This document shows, in pieces, positions 44,435-52,565 of a stretch of DNA of 64,000 bases (position 1 is its first letter; every line of letters starts with the position of its first letter). Under the pieces are notes generated by a model. It worked only from the letters and a program-made list of their open reading frames with translations. It searched no databases and had not been told where the DNA came from. Source of the stretch: Pseudomonadota bacterium (lineage in GTDB: Bacteria; Myxococcota_A; UBA9160; SZUA-336). The stretch spans positions 24,272-88,271 of the forward strand of contig QJZC01000050.1 of the NCBI GenBank assembly GCA_003247575.1, given 5' to 3'. The position numbers and the translations under genes are program-made.

Positions 44435-46008
44435 GTAGAGTCGCGGAGCTCCGGTTGCTGCGCCGCATAGGCGGCGAGATCTCGCTCCATCGCCACTCCG
44501 AGCACCTGGAGGTAGTCGTAGAAGGCCTTGTGAAGAATCGAGAAGTAGAGCGCCTCGCGGAGCATCGACGGCCGCTTGGAGACCACCTGGTACACCAGCT
44601 TGAGGGTGAACGAGCGACGTTCGGGGCCTCCCGTCACCAGCATTGCGCTGAGTACCCGCGCTAGGGTGCGCACGTATTCGAGACGCATGCGGATGGTGGC
44701 ACCTACGCGTGGACCACACGCTAGCAGGAACGCTACCGCGCGCTCACGATACAGGTCGAAGGAGTACAGCTGGCGGAGCAGGTCGAGGTATCCGCGAGCC
44801 AGCTGCTCCCGCGTCATCTTGAGCGGTTCGATGTTGGTCAGAACGAACTGATTTCCAGTCGAGTCTTCGACCAATCGACCCTCGGCGCGCATGCGGGCCT
44901 GTAGAGGGGTTTTCGGGAAGGCATTGAGCATTCCAGTCATGGAGACCGGAATGCGCGCATCCTGAATGAAGCGCAGATGCTCTTCGAAGATGTCCTGATC
45001 ATCGGCGTCGAAGCCGACGATCATGCCGGCCTGCACCTGCATTCCGTACGACTGAATCTTCTGCACGCTTGCGAGCATGTCCTCGCGAATGTTCTGTAGC
45101 TTTCGCGTCTCCTTGAGGCTCTCCGCGCGAGGAGACTCGATACCGACGAAGAGCGAGACGAAGTTGGCTGCTTGCAGCAGCTCAAGAAGCTCCTCGTCCT
45201 GGGCTACGTTCAGTGAGACTTCTGTGTTGAAGATGAGTGGGTAGTCATTGGCCTTCCCCCAGGCGGCCAGCTCGCGCAGCAGCACCTTGGCGGCGTTCTT
45301 GTTGCCGATGAAGTTGTCATCGACGATCAAGACGTGGTCGGCGCCGAGCCGGCGGCACTCCTCGATCTCGGCCATGATCTGCGGAACGGACTTGGTGCGA
45401 GGCTTGCGGCCGTACATGACGATGATGTCGCAGAACTCACAAGTGAACGGGCATCCGCGCGCGAACTGGACACACAGCGATTGATAACGGTCTGGCTTCA
45501 GTAGGTCGAAGCGGGGCATGGGCGATTCGGTCATCGCCGGCTTCTCCGTCGCCACGTACTTGTTGCTGAAGCATCCGCGCTCGAAATCCTTCAGGAACTG
45601 GGGCCAGGTGCGCTCGGCCTCGTCGACGAACACGACGTCGCAGTGCTTGGCGGCATCATCGGGACACAGCGAGGCATACGGCCCGCCGATGACGACGAAT
45701 TTGCCACGGCGCTGGAATTCATCCGCGATCGCCCGGATCCGCTCCGCGTGGATCATGTACCCCGTCAGGCCAACGATGTCCGCATCGACGTCGTAGTCGA
45801 CCGGCTCCACGTTCTCGTCGCAGAGCAGTACCCCGTGTTCGGGGGGAGTCATGCCGGCGACCGTCGGCATGGACAGGTTCGGGAGCGTGCAGTCCTTGTC
45901 GAGGATGGGGAGGATCGACTGGAAGGTCCAGAAGCTCTCGGGATTTCTCGGGGTTACCAGGTAGATCTTCACGCCGCCCTCGCTCGTTGCCGCGATGTGC
46001 GACCGCAT
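44374..46008 (-). CDS. B12-binding radical SAM protein (DUF4070-type)
   Basis: About 544 residues. The N-terminal 150 residues form a cobalamin-binding-type Rossmann domain (IYLVTPRNPESFW, VVIGGPYASLCPDDA). The radical SAM core has the cluster motif CPFTCEFC. GADHVLIVDDNFIGNKNAA and SLFVGIESPR follow. The C-terminal 150 residues resemble DUF4070, found with BchE-like enzymes and the hopanoid C-2 methylase HpnP. It is probably a methylase or ring-modifying enzyme on a lipid or tetrapyrrole; the substrate is not determined. The start is uncertain: ATG 46008 is used, GTG 46059 is longer, and GTG 45972 has the best Shine-Dalgarno (GAGGG). It lies just downstream of the response regulator and is probably co-transcribed. 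Confidence 0.83.
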   Translation of the reverse strand: MRSHIAATSEGGVKIYLVTPRNPESFWTFQSILPILDKDCTLPNLSMPTVAGMTPPEHGVLLCDENVEPVDYDVDADIVGLTGYMIHAERIRAIADEFQRRGKFVVIGGPYASLCPDDAAKHCDVVFVDEAERTWPQFLKDFERGCFSNKYVATEKPAMTESPMPRFDLLKPDRYQSLCVQFARGCPFTCEFCDIIVMYGRKPRTKSVPQIMAEIEECRRLGADHVLIVDDNFIGNKNAAKVLLRELAAWGKANDYPLIFNTEVSLNVAQDEELLELLQAANFVSLFVGIESPRAESLKETRKLQNIREDMLASVQKIQSYGMQVQAGMIVGFDADDQDIFEEHLRFIQDARIPVSMTGMLNAFPKTPLQARMRAEGRLVEDSTGNQFVLTNIEPLKMTREQLARGYLDLLRQLYSFDLYRERAVAFLLACGPRVGATIRMRLEYVRTLARVLSAMLVTGGPERRSFTLKLVYQVVSKRPSMLREALYFSILHKAFYDYLQVLGVAMERDLAAYAAQQPELRDSTYTAPSSNGTSRPPASARRG

Positions 46009-46071
46009 GCTACCAGAGGTGAATTTGTGCCACAATGACGCATTGCGTTCGATCGGCACGTCGTGATGCGA

Positions 46072-46752
46072 TCAAGCGTCGGGATCGCGCAGTGTGTAGC
46101 CGACGCCCTTTACGGTCCTCAGCAGCTTCGGGCTGAAGTCGCGGTCGACCTTCTTGCGTAGATGCGCGATGTGAACGTCGATCACATTGGAGTACGTGTC
46201 GAAGCTGTAGCCCCAGATGTGCTCCATGATCATGGTTCGCGACAGCACCTGCCCTGCGTTGCGCATCAGGTACTCGAGCAGCGAGAACTGCTTCGCCGTG
46301 AGCTCGAGGGTGCGCCCCGCACGCCGGACCAGATGCGCCTTCAAGTCGAGCTCGAGATCCGCCACCCGGAGTACGAAATCCTCGGGATCGTCCAAGCGGC
46401 GTCGAGACACGGCCTGGATGCGCGCCAGCAGCTCCGCGAACGCAAAGGGCTTGGGCAGGTAGTCGTCCGCTCCGAGGTTGAGACCGCGGACCCGATCCTG
46501 AACCTCTCCGCGCGCGGATAGGAAGAGCACCGGTGTGCTCGTATCGTGCTCTCTGAGCCGCGCCAGGAGCTCGAAGCCGTCGAGCTCGGGAAGGCCGACG
46601 TCGAGAATGATGAGCGCATAGCTGTGCGAGAGGGCCAGCTCCAGCCCGATCGCCCCGTCCTCCGCCACGTCTACGACGTGTCCGTGTTCGGTCAGCCCGC
46701 GACGAATGTACTCGCGGGCCGTGGGATCATCCTCGACGTAGAGAATCTTCAC
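46072..46752 (-). CDS. OmpR/PhoB-family response regulator
   Basis: A 226-residue two-component regulator. The receiver starts MKILYVEDDPTAREYI, the phospho-acceptor is Asp in LIILDVGLPELDGFE, and the switch Lys is in DYLPKPFAF. The C-terminal winged helix is LTAKQFSLLEYLMRNAGQVLSR to VDVHIAHLRKKVD-like sequence. Its start overlaps the stop of the histidine kinase gene by 4 bases, so the pair is one operon. The porin and PstS-like genes across the divergent intergenic region are the likely targets. Confidence 0.95.
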   Translation of the reverse strand: MKILYVEDDPTAREYIRRGLTEHGHVVDVAEDGAIGLELALSHSYALIILDVGLPELDGFELLARLREHDTSTPVLFLSARGEVQDRVRGLNLGADDYLPKPFAFAELLARIQAVSRRRLDDPEDFVLRVADLELDLKAHLVRRAGRTLELTAKQFSLLEYLMRNAGQVLSRTMIMEHIWGYSFDTYSNVIDVHIAHLRKKVDRDFSPKLLRTVKGVGYTLRDPDA

Positions 46753-48236
46753 GTGCTGGTGCCCGTTCGAATGGGCAGGGTGACGCGGAAGGTTGCGCCC
46801 GGCCCCGCGCGCTCGATCTCGATGTCGCCCCCGTGTGCTCGCGCGATCTCGCGCGCGATGGGGAGTCCCAGTCCGAAGCCTGGACGGGTTTGGGACTGCT
46901 TTCCGCGGTTGAAGCGCTCGAAGGTGCTGTCGGCTTCGGTCGGCGCAAGACCCGGGCCAGTGTCCCGCACACGCACGCTCACCTGGTTTCGGTCGAGCTC
47001 TGCCAGAACCGCGACCGCCCCACCCGCGGGCGTGAACTTGACTGCGTTGGCCACGAGGTTGGCGAAGAGCTGATGCAGCCAGCTGGCATCGCCCATCACC
47101 ACGACGTCTGGAATCGGACCCTGATGGAGCTCGACGTCGCTCTCCTCGGCAACGGGTCCGAAGAAATCGAACACGTTCTGGAGCACCGGTCGAATCGGGA
47201 CCGGGACCCGGTCCGAAGGGGCGATCCCGGCCTCGGTGCGCGCTAGCCGCAGCATGGCGTCGAGCACCTCGGAGAGCGCGTGTACGCGTCCGTGTGCGTC
47301 CTCGAGCACCTGCCGGTACTCACCCGCGCTCCGCTCCCGCTCGAGCATCACATCGAGCTGGCTCGAGAGCGCGGTCAGAGGTGTGCGCAGCTCGTGGGCC
47401 GCGTTCGCATTGAAGCGACGCATGCGTGAGAGACCGTCCTCCACGCGAGCGAGCATGTCGTTCAGGGTTTCGGCGAGGTGATCCAGCTCGTCGCCCGACC
47501 CCGTCAGGGCGATGCGCTCGTTGAGATGGGTCGCGGAGATCCGGCGCGCGGTCTGGGTCATGCTGCGGATGGGCTTGAGCGTGGTGTCGGCCAGCAAGAA
47601 TCCAGCTCCGCCAGTGAGCAGCAGCACGATCGGAAACGCGAGCAGGAAGACCTCGCGAATCCGCGCGATGTTCTCCGCGTAGCGCTCCGTGCTGAGGACC
47701 ATCTGGACCGCACCATCCGGGACCGACATGGCCATCGCCAGATAGGCGTACGAGTCTCCCAGATTGACGGCCCGGAGCGAGGAGGTCTCTTCACCACGGA
47801 GTACGCTCGACGGCACGGGAGCCCGCGTATCCGTCAGGATTCCGGCGCTCAGCAGAGGCGTTCCGTCGGCTCCCAGCCAGGCGACGCCGAGCTGAAGGCT
47901 CGGATCGGAGGTCCGAACCAGACGTTCGAAGCGTTCTCGGATTACTTGCCGCCGCTCTACTTCCGAGCTGCCGGGAGACTGCGCGCTGCGAAGCTCGTCG
48001 GCGAGCTCGCGCATCTCGACCTCGAGCAGCAGCTTGGCCTCGCGATTCACGCGTCGGGTCACCTCCGCGTACACGAACAGGGCCACCACCGTGAGCGTCA
48101 CTGCGATCGCGGCGGTGTAGCGGAGGGTGAGCTTCGCGCCGATCGGTAGCCGCCAGCCCGAGGCTCGCGCTTGTCCTGACGCAGCTCTGCCCACGAAGGC
48201 GCTAGTATATCCTCGATCCCCCACAACGGCCTCCAC
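46749..48236 (-). CDS. Membrane sensor histidine kinase
   Basis: A 495-residue EnvZ-type sensor with two membrane helices (residues about 37-57 and 197-220) flanking a periplasmic domain of about 140 residues. HAMP follows (LKPIRSMTQTARRISATHLNER). The phospho-histidine is in AAHELRTPLTALSSQ near residue 282, and ATP-site blocks NLVANAVKFTPAGG, VRDTGPGLAP and GFGLGLPIAREIARAHGG are present. The GTG at 48236 is the longest start. A shorter N-terminus beginning nearer LPIGAKLTLRY is possible. It is divergent from the porin gene. Confidence 0.93.
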   Translation of the reverse strand: MEAVVGDRGYTSAFVGRAASGQARASGWRLPIGAKLTLRYTAAIAVTLTVVALFVYAEVTRRVNREAKLLLEVEMRELADELRSAQSPGSSEVERRQVIRERFERLVRTSDPSLQLGVAWLGADGTPLLSAGILTDTRAPVPSSVLRGEETSSLRAVNLGDSYAYLAMAMSVPDGAVQMVLSTERYAENIARIREVFLLAFPIVLLLTGGAGFLLADTTLKPIRSMTQTARRISATHLNERIALTGSGDELDHLAETLNDMLARVEDGLSRMRRFNANAAHELRTPLTALSSQLDVMLERERSAGEYRQVLEDAHGRVHALSEVLDAMLRLARTEAGIAPSDRVPVPIRPVLQNVFDFFGPVAEESDVELHQGPIPDVVVMGDASWLHQLFANLVANAVKFTPAGGAVAVLAELDRNQVSVRVRDTGPGLAPTEADSTFERFNRGKQSQTRPGFGLGLPIAREIARAHGGDIEIERAGPGATFRVTLPIRTGTST

Positions 48237-48355
48237 GAGATGAAGGCTACATGAATGGGGGAGATCGGGCCCATCCGGCTCGGGTAAGCTGGCCGATGGT
48301 CCCAGACGAAGAGACCCGTGACCTGAATGAGGAGACAGGTGAGGCGACTTCGAGC

Positions 48356-49885
48356 ATGAATCGACGTGTGCGACCCCGACGAATTCGACGGATCCGAGCC
48401 GTGCGACCGACGCGAAGGCTGCGGTATCTCACCGCCGTCTTGAGCCTGTGGTTTGGGATCGGACTTCCGGCCCCCGAGGTGTACGCAGGCTGGTGGGGAC
48501 TGCCCGACGGGCTGCCCGACTCCGGCCTGGAGGCCAACCGCGAGCAGCAACCGTCTCGGGAGGCGAGTGACGCGAGCGCGGACCGAGACTCTCGCCCTGG
48601 CGACTCCGGCGCTGACGAAGACTCCGTGGAAGCGTCCGAGCCGAGGGTGGAGCCGACCGCAGAGTCCGATGCGATCGAAGGCCGGTCGCCAGACGGAGCG
48701 CAGTCGGGACTCCCCGACGGTGTGCGCCCGGACGTGATGCCGGCGCTCTCCGAGCGGAGCGGCCCCGAGCGGAGCGGCAGGGGATGGGAGCCGAAAGCTC
48801 CTGAGTCCGAGGATGTCGAGGACGTCGAGTCTGCCTACTTCGCCTTCGCCTCCGAACAGACGGAAGCGCCCGACCGGCCGGCGGGCTGGGCCGTCGGCCG
48901 CACTCCCCGGGTCTTCTCGCGATCCGAGCAGCTGGCGACCCGCATCGGGGGCTGGGCGGATGCCTCGTATCAGGACAACGATACGGATGCATCGAGCTCG
49001 TTCAACGTGAACCACTTCAATCTCTACTTCGACACACGCTACGGCAAGACGTGGCAGGCGTTCCTGGAGGTAGAGTTCGAGAACGAGTCGGGAGTTCGCG
49101 GCTTCGAGGAGGAGCGAGAGTACGAGGTCGAGCAGGCCTACCTACGCTGGATGCCGAGCGATCGGATCGGTGTCCGGGTCGGCCAGTTCAACACCCCCTT
49201 CGGGATCTGGACACCGCTTCACTGGGCCATCCTGATGGACACCATCACCGAGCCGATTCACGAAGGAACGCGCGTGACTCCCGAGCAGCAGGTCGGGCTC
49301 GAGGTCGCCGGTCGGATCTTCCTCGATGAATGGCTCCAGCCGGGGAGCGAGCTCCGCTACTCCGTGTATGCGGGGTATGGCGACGACACCGAGCTCTTCA
49401 GCGAATCTGGCAGCGACGGCGTCAGTCTCGGCTCTGATCTGAATTTCCGCTTTCGCGAGTCTACGCTGTTCGGTGTGTCGATGTATCGGCAGACCCGCGA
49501 GCAGGAGTCGCTCGAAGATCGCTCCGAGCTCGGATACATGATCTATGGCGAGGCTCAGCCGTTGGATCCACTCACGCTGCGGTTCGAGGTCTTTCGACAG
49601 TACCGCGATCGGCATGTGACGCCCGCTCTCTCGAGGACGATCAACATCGGCTATGTGAAGGCCCGTTGGGACTTCACCGACCGGGTGTATCTGAACTACC
49701 GATACAACTACGGCGATGACGAAGGCGAGGGGGCATCGGACGAGCGCCGTACTCATACCGTCACGTTGGGGGTGCGACCACGGGCGGATCTGCGACTGAA
49801 GCTCGAGTACGCCACGAACAAGTTCCAAGACTCCACCCGTCGTGATTTCAACTACTGGGGTATCTCTGTCGGAGTGCTGTTCTAG
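48356..49885 (+). CDS. Outer-membrane porin (OprO/P-like barrel) with long acidic N-terminal segment
   Basis: A 509-residue outer-membrane protein. The start at 48356 gives a strongly basic N-terminus followed by a signal core (LTAVLSLWFGIGLPAPEVYA-GW). Residues about 45-190 are a Ser/Glu/Pro-rich acidic stretch of low complexity. The barrel runs from GGWADASYQDNDTD to NYWGISVGVLF and ends in Phe, as needed for outer-membrane assembly. WQAFLEVEFENESG, VRVGQFNTPFG and the alternating strands resemble phosphate- or oxyanion-type porins. ATG 48251 and 48296 lie in frame upstream. It forms an operon with the PstS-like gene and is divergent from the two-component system. Confidence 0.83.
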   Translation: MNRRVRPRRIRRIRAVRPTRRLRYLTAVLSLWFGIGLPAPEVYAGWWGLPDGLPDSGLEANREQQPSREASDASADRDSRPGDSGADEDSVEASEPRVEPTAESDAIEGRSPDGAQSGLPDGVRPDVMPALSERSGPERSGRGWEPKAPESEDVEDVESAYFAFASEQTEAPDRPAGWAVGRTPRVFSRSEQLATRIGGWADASYQDNDTDASSSFNVNHFNLYFDTRYGKTWQAFLEVEFENESGVRGFEEEREYEVEQAYLRWMPSDRIGVRVGQFNTPFGIWTPLHWAILMDTITEPIHEGTRVTPEQQVGLEVAGRIFLDEWLQPGSELRYSVYAGYGDDTELFSESGSDGVSLGSDLNFRFRESTLFGVSMYRQTREQESLEDRSELGYMIYGEAQPLDPLTLRFEVFRQYRDRHVTPALSRTINIGYVKARWDFTDRVYLNYRYNYGDDEGEGASDERRTHTVTLGVRPRADLRLKLEYATNKFQDSTRRDFNYWGISVGVLF

Positions 49886-49887
49886 AT

Positions 49888-50433
49888 ATGCAGTCTCGGA
49901 GGATCTGGGTCCTGTGCGCGGCCGTCTTCATGACCGCGTGGATGCCCGCAGGAGCGAACGAGCCCGGCGCGAATCACATCGCCGTGGTCGTGAGTCGTCG
50001 CTGGGATACGCCGAGCGAAATCTCGCTGACGATGTTGCGTCGCGTTTACTTCGGCACTGTCACTCGCTGGGCGGGCACCCAGGTCGAACGCTACGAGCTT
50101 GCTCCGCGAAGCCGTGCCCGTGGCGCCTTTGCCGGTGTCGTCTTCCGCCGCACCGAGCGTGAGCTCGAAGACTACTGGTTGGAGCAAGCGCTGACCGGCG
50201 GTGCGATCCCGCCTCGTGAGGTATCGGGGGTTCGCGAGATGATCGAAGCCGTGGCCGATCGAAGTGGGGTGATCGGATACCTACCGCTCGGAGAGCTCCT
50301 GCCGGCCGACCGATCGAGGCTCCGGGTTCTCGCGGTAGGGCTCCCGAGCGGATCGACCTCGCCGGGAGACCCGCAGTACCCGATCCAGATCGATCAAGCT
50401 CTGCCGGACGAAGTCGGCATGGCACGCGAGTAG
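49888..50433 (+). CDS. PstS-like periplasmic phosphate-binding-type protein
   Basis: A 181-residue exported protein with a signal peptide (LCAAVFMTAWMPAGA-NE). It is a short form of the PstS-type binding fold: SEISLTMLRRVYFGTVTRWAGTQVERYEL, RGAFAGVVFRRTERELEDYW, GGAIPPREV and DRSGVIGYL. It begins 2 bases after the porin stop. No Pst permease or ATPase follows, so it may work as a sensor partner of the porin or the histidine kinase rather than in an ABC importer. Confidence 0.82.
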   Translation: MQSRRIWVLCAAVFMTAWMPAGANEPGANHIAVVVSRRWDTPSEISLTMLRRVYFGTVTRWAGTQVERYELAPRSRARGAFAGVVFRRTERELEDYWLEQALTGGAIPPREVSGVREMIEAVADRSGVIGYLPLGELLPADRSRLRVLAVGLPSGSTSPGDPQYPIQIDQALPDEVGMARE

Positions 50434-50531
50434 CTCGAAGCTCGCACGGGGCCCGCTCCTCTCGATCGGTATGGCACCGCTGGACCAGCCGGCCGTTCGG
50501 CGCTGCAATCATGGGCTGCCATCTCATTTGA

Positions 50532-50543
50532 GAACAAATGTTC
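50532..50543. promoter_or_regulatory. GAAC-N4-GTTC inverted repeat upstream of the CHAT-like gene
   Basis: GAACA-AA-TGTTC is a perfect palindrome 115 bases in front of the CHAT-like gene. It matches the core of LexA boxes of Gram-positive bacteria, but myxobacterial LexA sites differ, so regulator identity is open. Confidence 0.35.
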
Positions 50544-50603
50544 ACGTTACTGCAGCCTGGGGCGCGGCCTGCTGTATCGCGAGTGTTCACAGCTCTTTCA
50601 CGG

Positions 50604-50625
50604 TTTGCTCAAACTTTGCTCAAGT
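50604..50625 (+). repeat. Two tandem 11-base repeats in the CHAT-like gene promoter region
   Basis: TTTGCTCAAAC is followed at once by TTTGCTCAAGT (9 of 11 identical), ending 32 bases before the first possible start of the CHAT-like gene. The period of 11 puts both copies on one face of the helix, as for a dimeric activator. Confidence 0.45.
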
Positions 50626-50657
50626 CTGTAGGGTGAACCTACCGCAAGCTCGGCGAG

Positions 50658-52544
50658 ATGTGGTGGGGCGAGATGCCGAGTGATTCGGATGATGACGTAA
50701 TCCGCGTGATCGCGATCGAGCTGCCCACGCCGACGTCGAGTGACACGTTCAGCTTTGGAGCCGATCTCGAGCGCGCCCTTGCAGTGGATCTCTCCGCCGC
50801 CGTCGGACCTACTCAGAGTTCGCCTGCCTCGGCGCGTCTTCTACAGATCGAGATCGTTTCGGATCTGCCTGAGCTGAACGAGTACCCGTTCGAGCGCTGG
50901 CCCAATCGCGCAGGTGGCCGCCTGGTCGGGTGCAGCGAGAGCCCGGTAGAGATCACGCGGCGTTCCGCGGTCCCAGAGGCGAACCTGACCGATGGGTGGC
51001 CCAGTGCACCGCGCGTGCTCTTCGCATGGTCGGAGGCGCTCGGCGAGGTGCCGGCGTCCGAGCATCGCTGTGCGTTGGAGCAGGCACTCGACATGTGGTG
51101 GCCGGGAACGCAGACCTGGGATCGAGGCCTCCCTCCGGTTGCGGACTCGCGGCTCGATGGCTGCCTCGTGGAGGTCCCCAATGCAACGCTCGGGGCGGTG
51201 GCCTGTGCCTGTCGCGCCGCCGAGAGCCTGGGCCGGCCCTTCACACACGTGCATGTGCTGGCGGGGGCTCCCGGTCCGGATACACCCGAGTGGGTTGCAG
51301 CCGGGCGGGATCTGTTGCGGCCTCCGCCGGCGATCCCGCGCCTGAACGGCGAGGACCGGGACCCCGGCTCCTTGGTCGAAGCGCTCCGCGGTAGCCCGCG
51401 TGTCGTCACCCTGTCGGGCTGCGCGGATGTCGCAGGGGATTCGGTCCACCGGGGAACCGCGGCACTCGCGTTCGCGCTACAACGCAGCGGCGTTTCCGTC
51501 GTGCTTGGGTCGCACGCGGCGCTTCGCCCCGCGTCGGCGCTCCTGATGGTGGACGCGTTCTACCCGTCCGTCCTCGCCGGAGCCGATGTCCGGATCGCAC
51601 TCCATGATCTTCGTGTGTCCCTGGTCGACGAACAGTCCACCGCAGGAGCAGATTGGGGGAATCTGTGTGCGTACGTGCGCCTGCCAGCAAGCTACGCGCG
51701 CGCGAGAGAGGGACTGCGTGAGCTCGCCGCGCACGAGGCTCTGCGACGTGTGCGGGCCCGCGCTGCGCACATCTCGAGGCATGTGTCCGAGGATCTGCGC
51801 GCTGCGGACGAGGCCATCGGCCGCCTGGGTGCACGCATCGGTCGTGTCGAGATGGGGCGTCCGCTCGTCCGTGCCACCGCGACGAGCTGTGCGAGCGCCG
51901 AGCCCTGCGCGCTGATCGCTTCCAGCGCGAAGCTCCGCGCCGAGCTCTGCTTTCGCCGCGGGTTGCCGGATGGGATCGTTCGCGCAGATTTGGCGCGCGC
52001 GCGCCACTACTTCGCCGAGGACTTTCGAGCTGATTTCTCCTTGCATGCTGCGGGTGTCGAGTGGCTCGGCCTGACCGCGGTGCTCGAGGGGTCCATCCGC
52101 GAGCTCTCGCCATGGACCGAGGTGCTCGACAGCGCGCAACGCGGGCTGTCGAGCGAGAACTCCTGGGAGGTCTACGCGGCCACTGCCTCGATGTTCGAGC
52201 TGAGCCTGCTGTCTGCGTACGTACGCTTCGATCTGGCGGAGACGACGGCCGTGAGACCCGAGCGCGAGCTGCGCAGCCCCGAGGTTTGGCTGACCGCCTT
52301 GCGCGGAGCGAGCATCTCCACGAGCTCGGCCGGGGCGGCCACTTTGGAGCGCGTGCGGGATCAGCTGGAGCGATACTCGACCTGGTGGCTGTGCGACCAG
52401 GGCTTCTTCCCGGGAGCCTCCGACCTGTCTACCGTTGCGCGGCCTCTGTGGCACTCGGCGCGGGCGCTACCGACCGAGTCACTCGCCAGCACGACGACCG
52501 CTGATGTGGAGCCGGAATGTGAGCCACTCGATCTCGCTCTCTGA
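50658..52544 (+). CDS. CHAT-like (caspase-fold) protein
   Basis: A 628-residue protein. Residues about 225-365 match the CHAT pattern: HVHVLAGAPG, the LSGC motif (VVTLSGCADVAGD) with the presumed catalytic Cys, GTAALAFALQRSGVSVVLGS, then ALLMVDAFYPSVLAG and ALHDLRVSL. The position where active CHAT proteases have the catalytic His (consensus HFAGHG) reads HVLAGAPG, so activity is doubtful. The N-terminal 200 and C-terminal 260 residues are unassigned. There is no signal peptide. Starts at 50658 or 50673 are both possible. The gene stands alone and is convergent with the CadC-like regulator. CHAT proteins often execute regulated proteolysis or cell death. Confidence 0.72.
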   Translation: MWWGEMPSDSDDDVIRVIAIELPTPTSSDTFSFGADLERALAVDLSAAVGPTQSSPASARLLQIEIVSDLPELNEYPFERWPNRAGGRLVGCSESPVEITRRSAVPEANLTDGWPSAPRVLFAWSEALGEVPASEHRCALEQALDMWWPGTQTWDRGLPPVADSRLDGCLVEVPNATLGAVACACRAAESLGRPFTHVHVLAGAPGPDTPEWVAAGRDLLRPPPAIPRLNGEDRDPGSLVEALRGSPRVVTLSGCADVAGDSVHRGTAALAFALQRSGVSVVLGSHAALRPASALLMVDAFYPSVLAGADVRIALHDLRVSLVDEQSTAGADWGNLCAYVRLPASYARAREGLRELAAHEALRRVRARAAHISRHVSEDLRAADEAIGRLGARIGRVEMGRPLVRATATSCASAEPCALIASSAKLRAELCFRRGLPDGIVRADLARARHYFAEDFRADFSLHAAGVEWLGLTAVLEGSIRELSPWTEVLDSAQRGLSSENSWEVYAATASMFELSLLSAYVRFDLAETTAVRPERELRSPEVWLTALRGASISTSSAGAATLERVRDQLERYSTWWLCDQGFFPGASDLSTVARPLWHSARALPTESLASTTTADVEPECEPLDLAL

Positions 52545-52565
52545 GCGGCAGCGAGGCTGAGCCTC

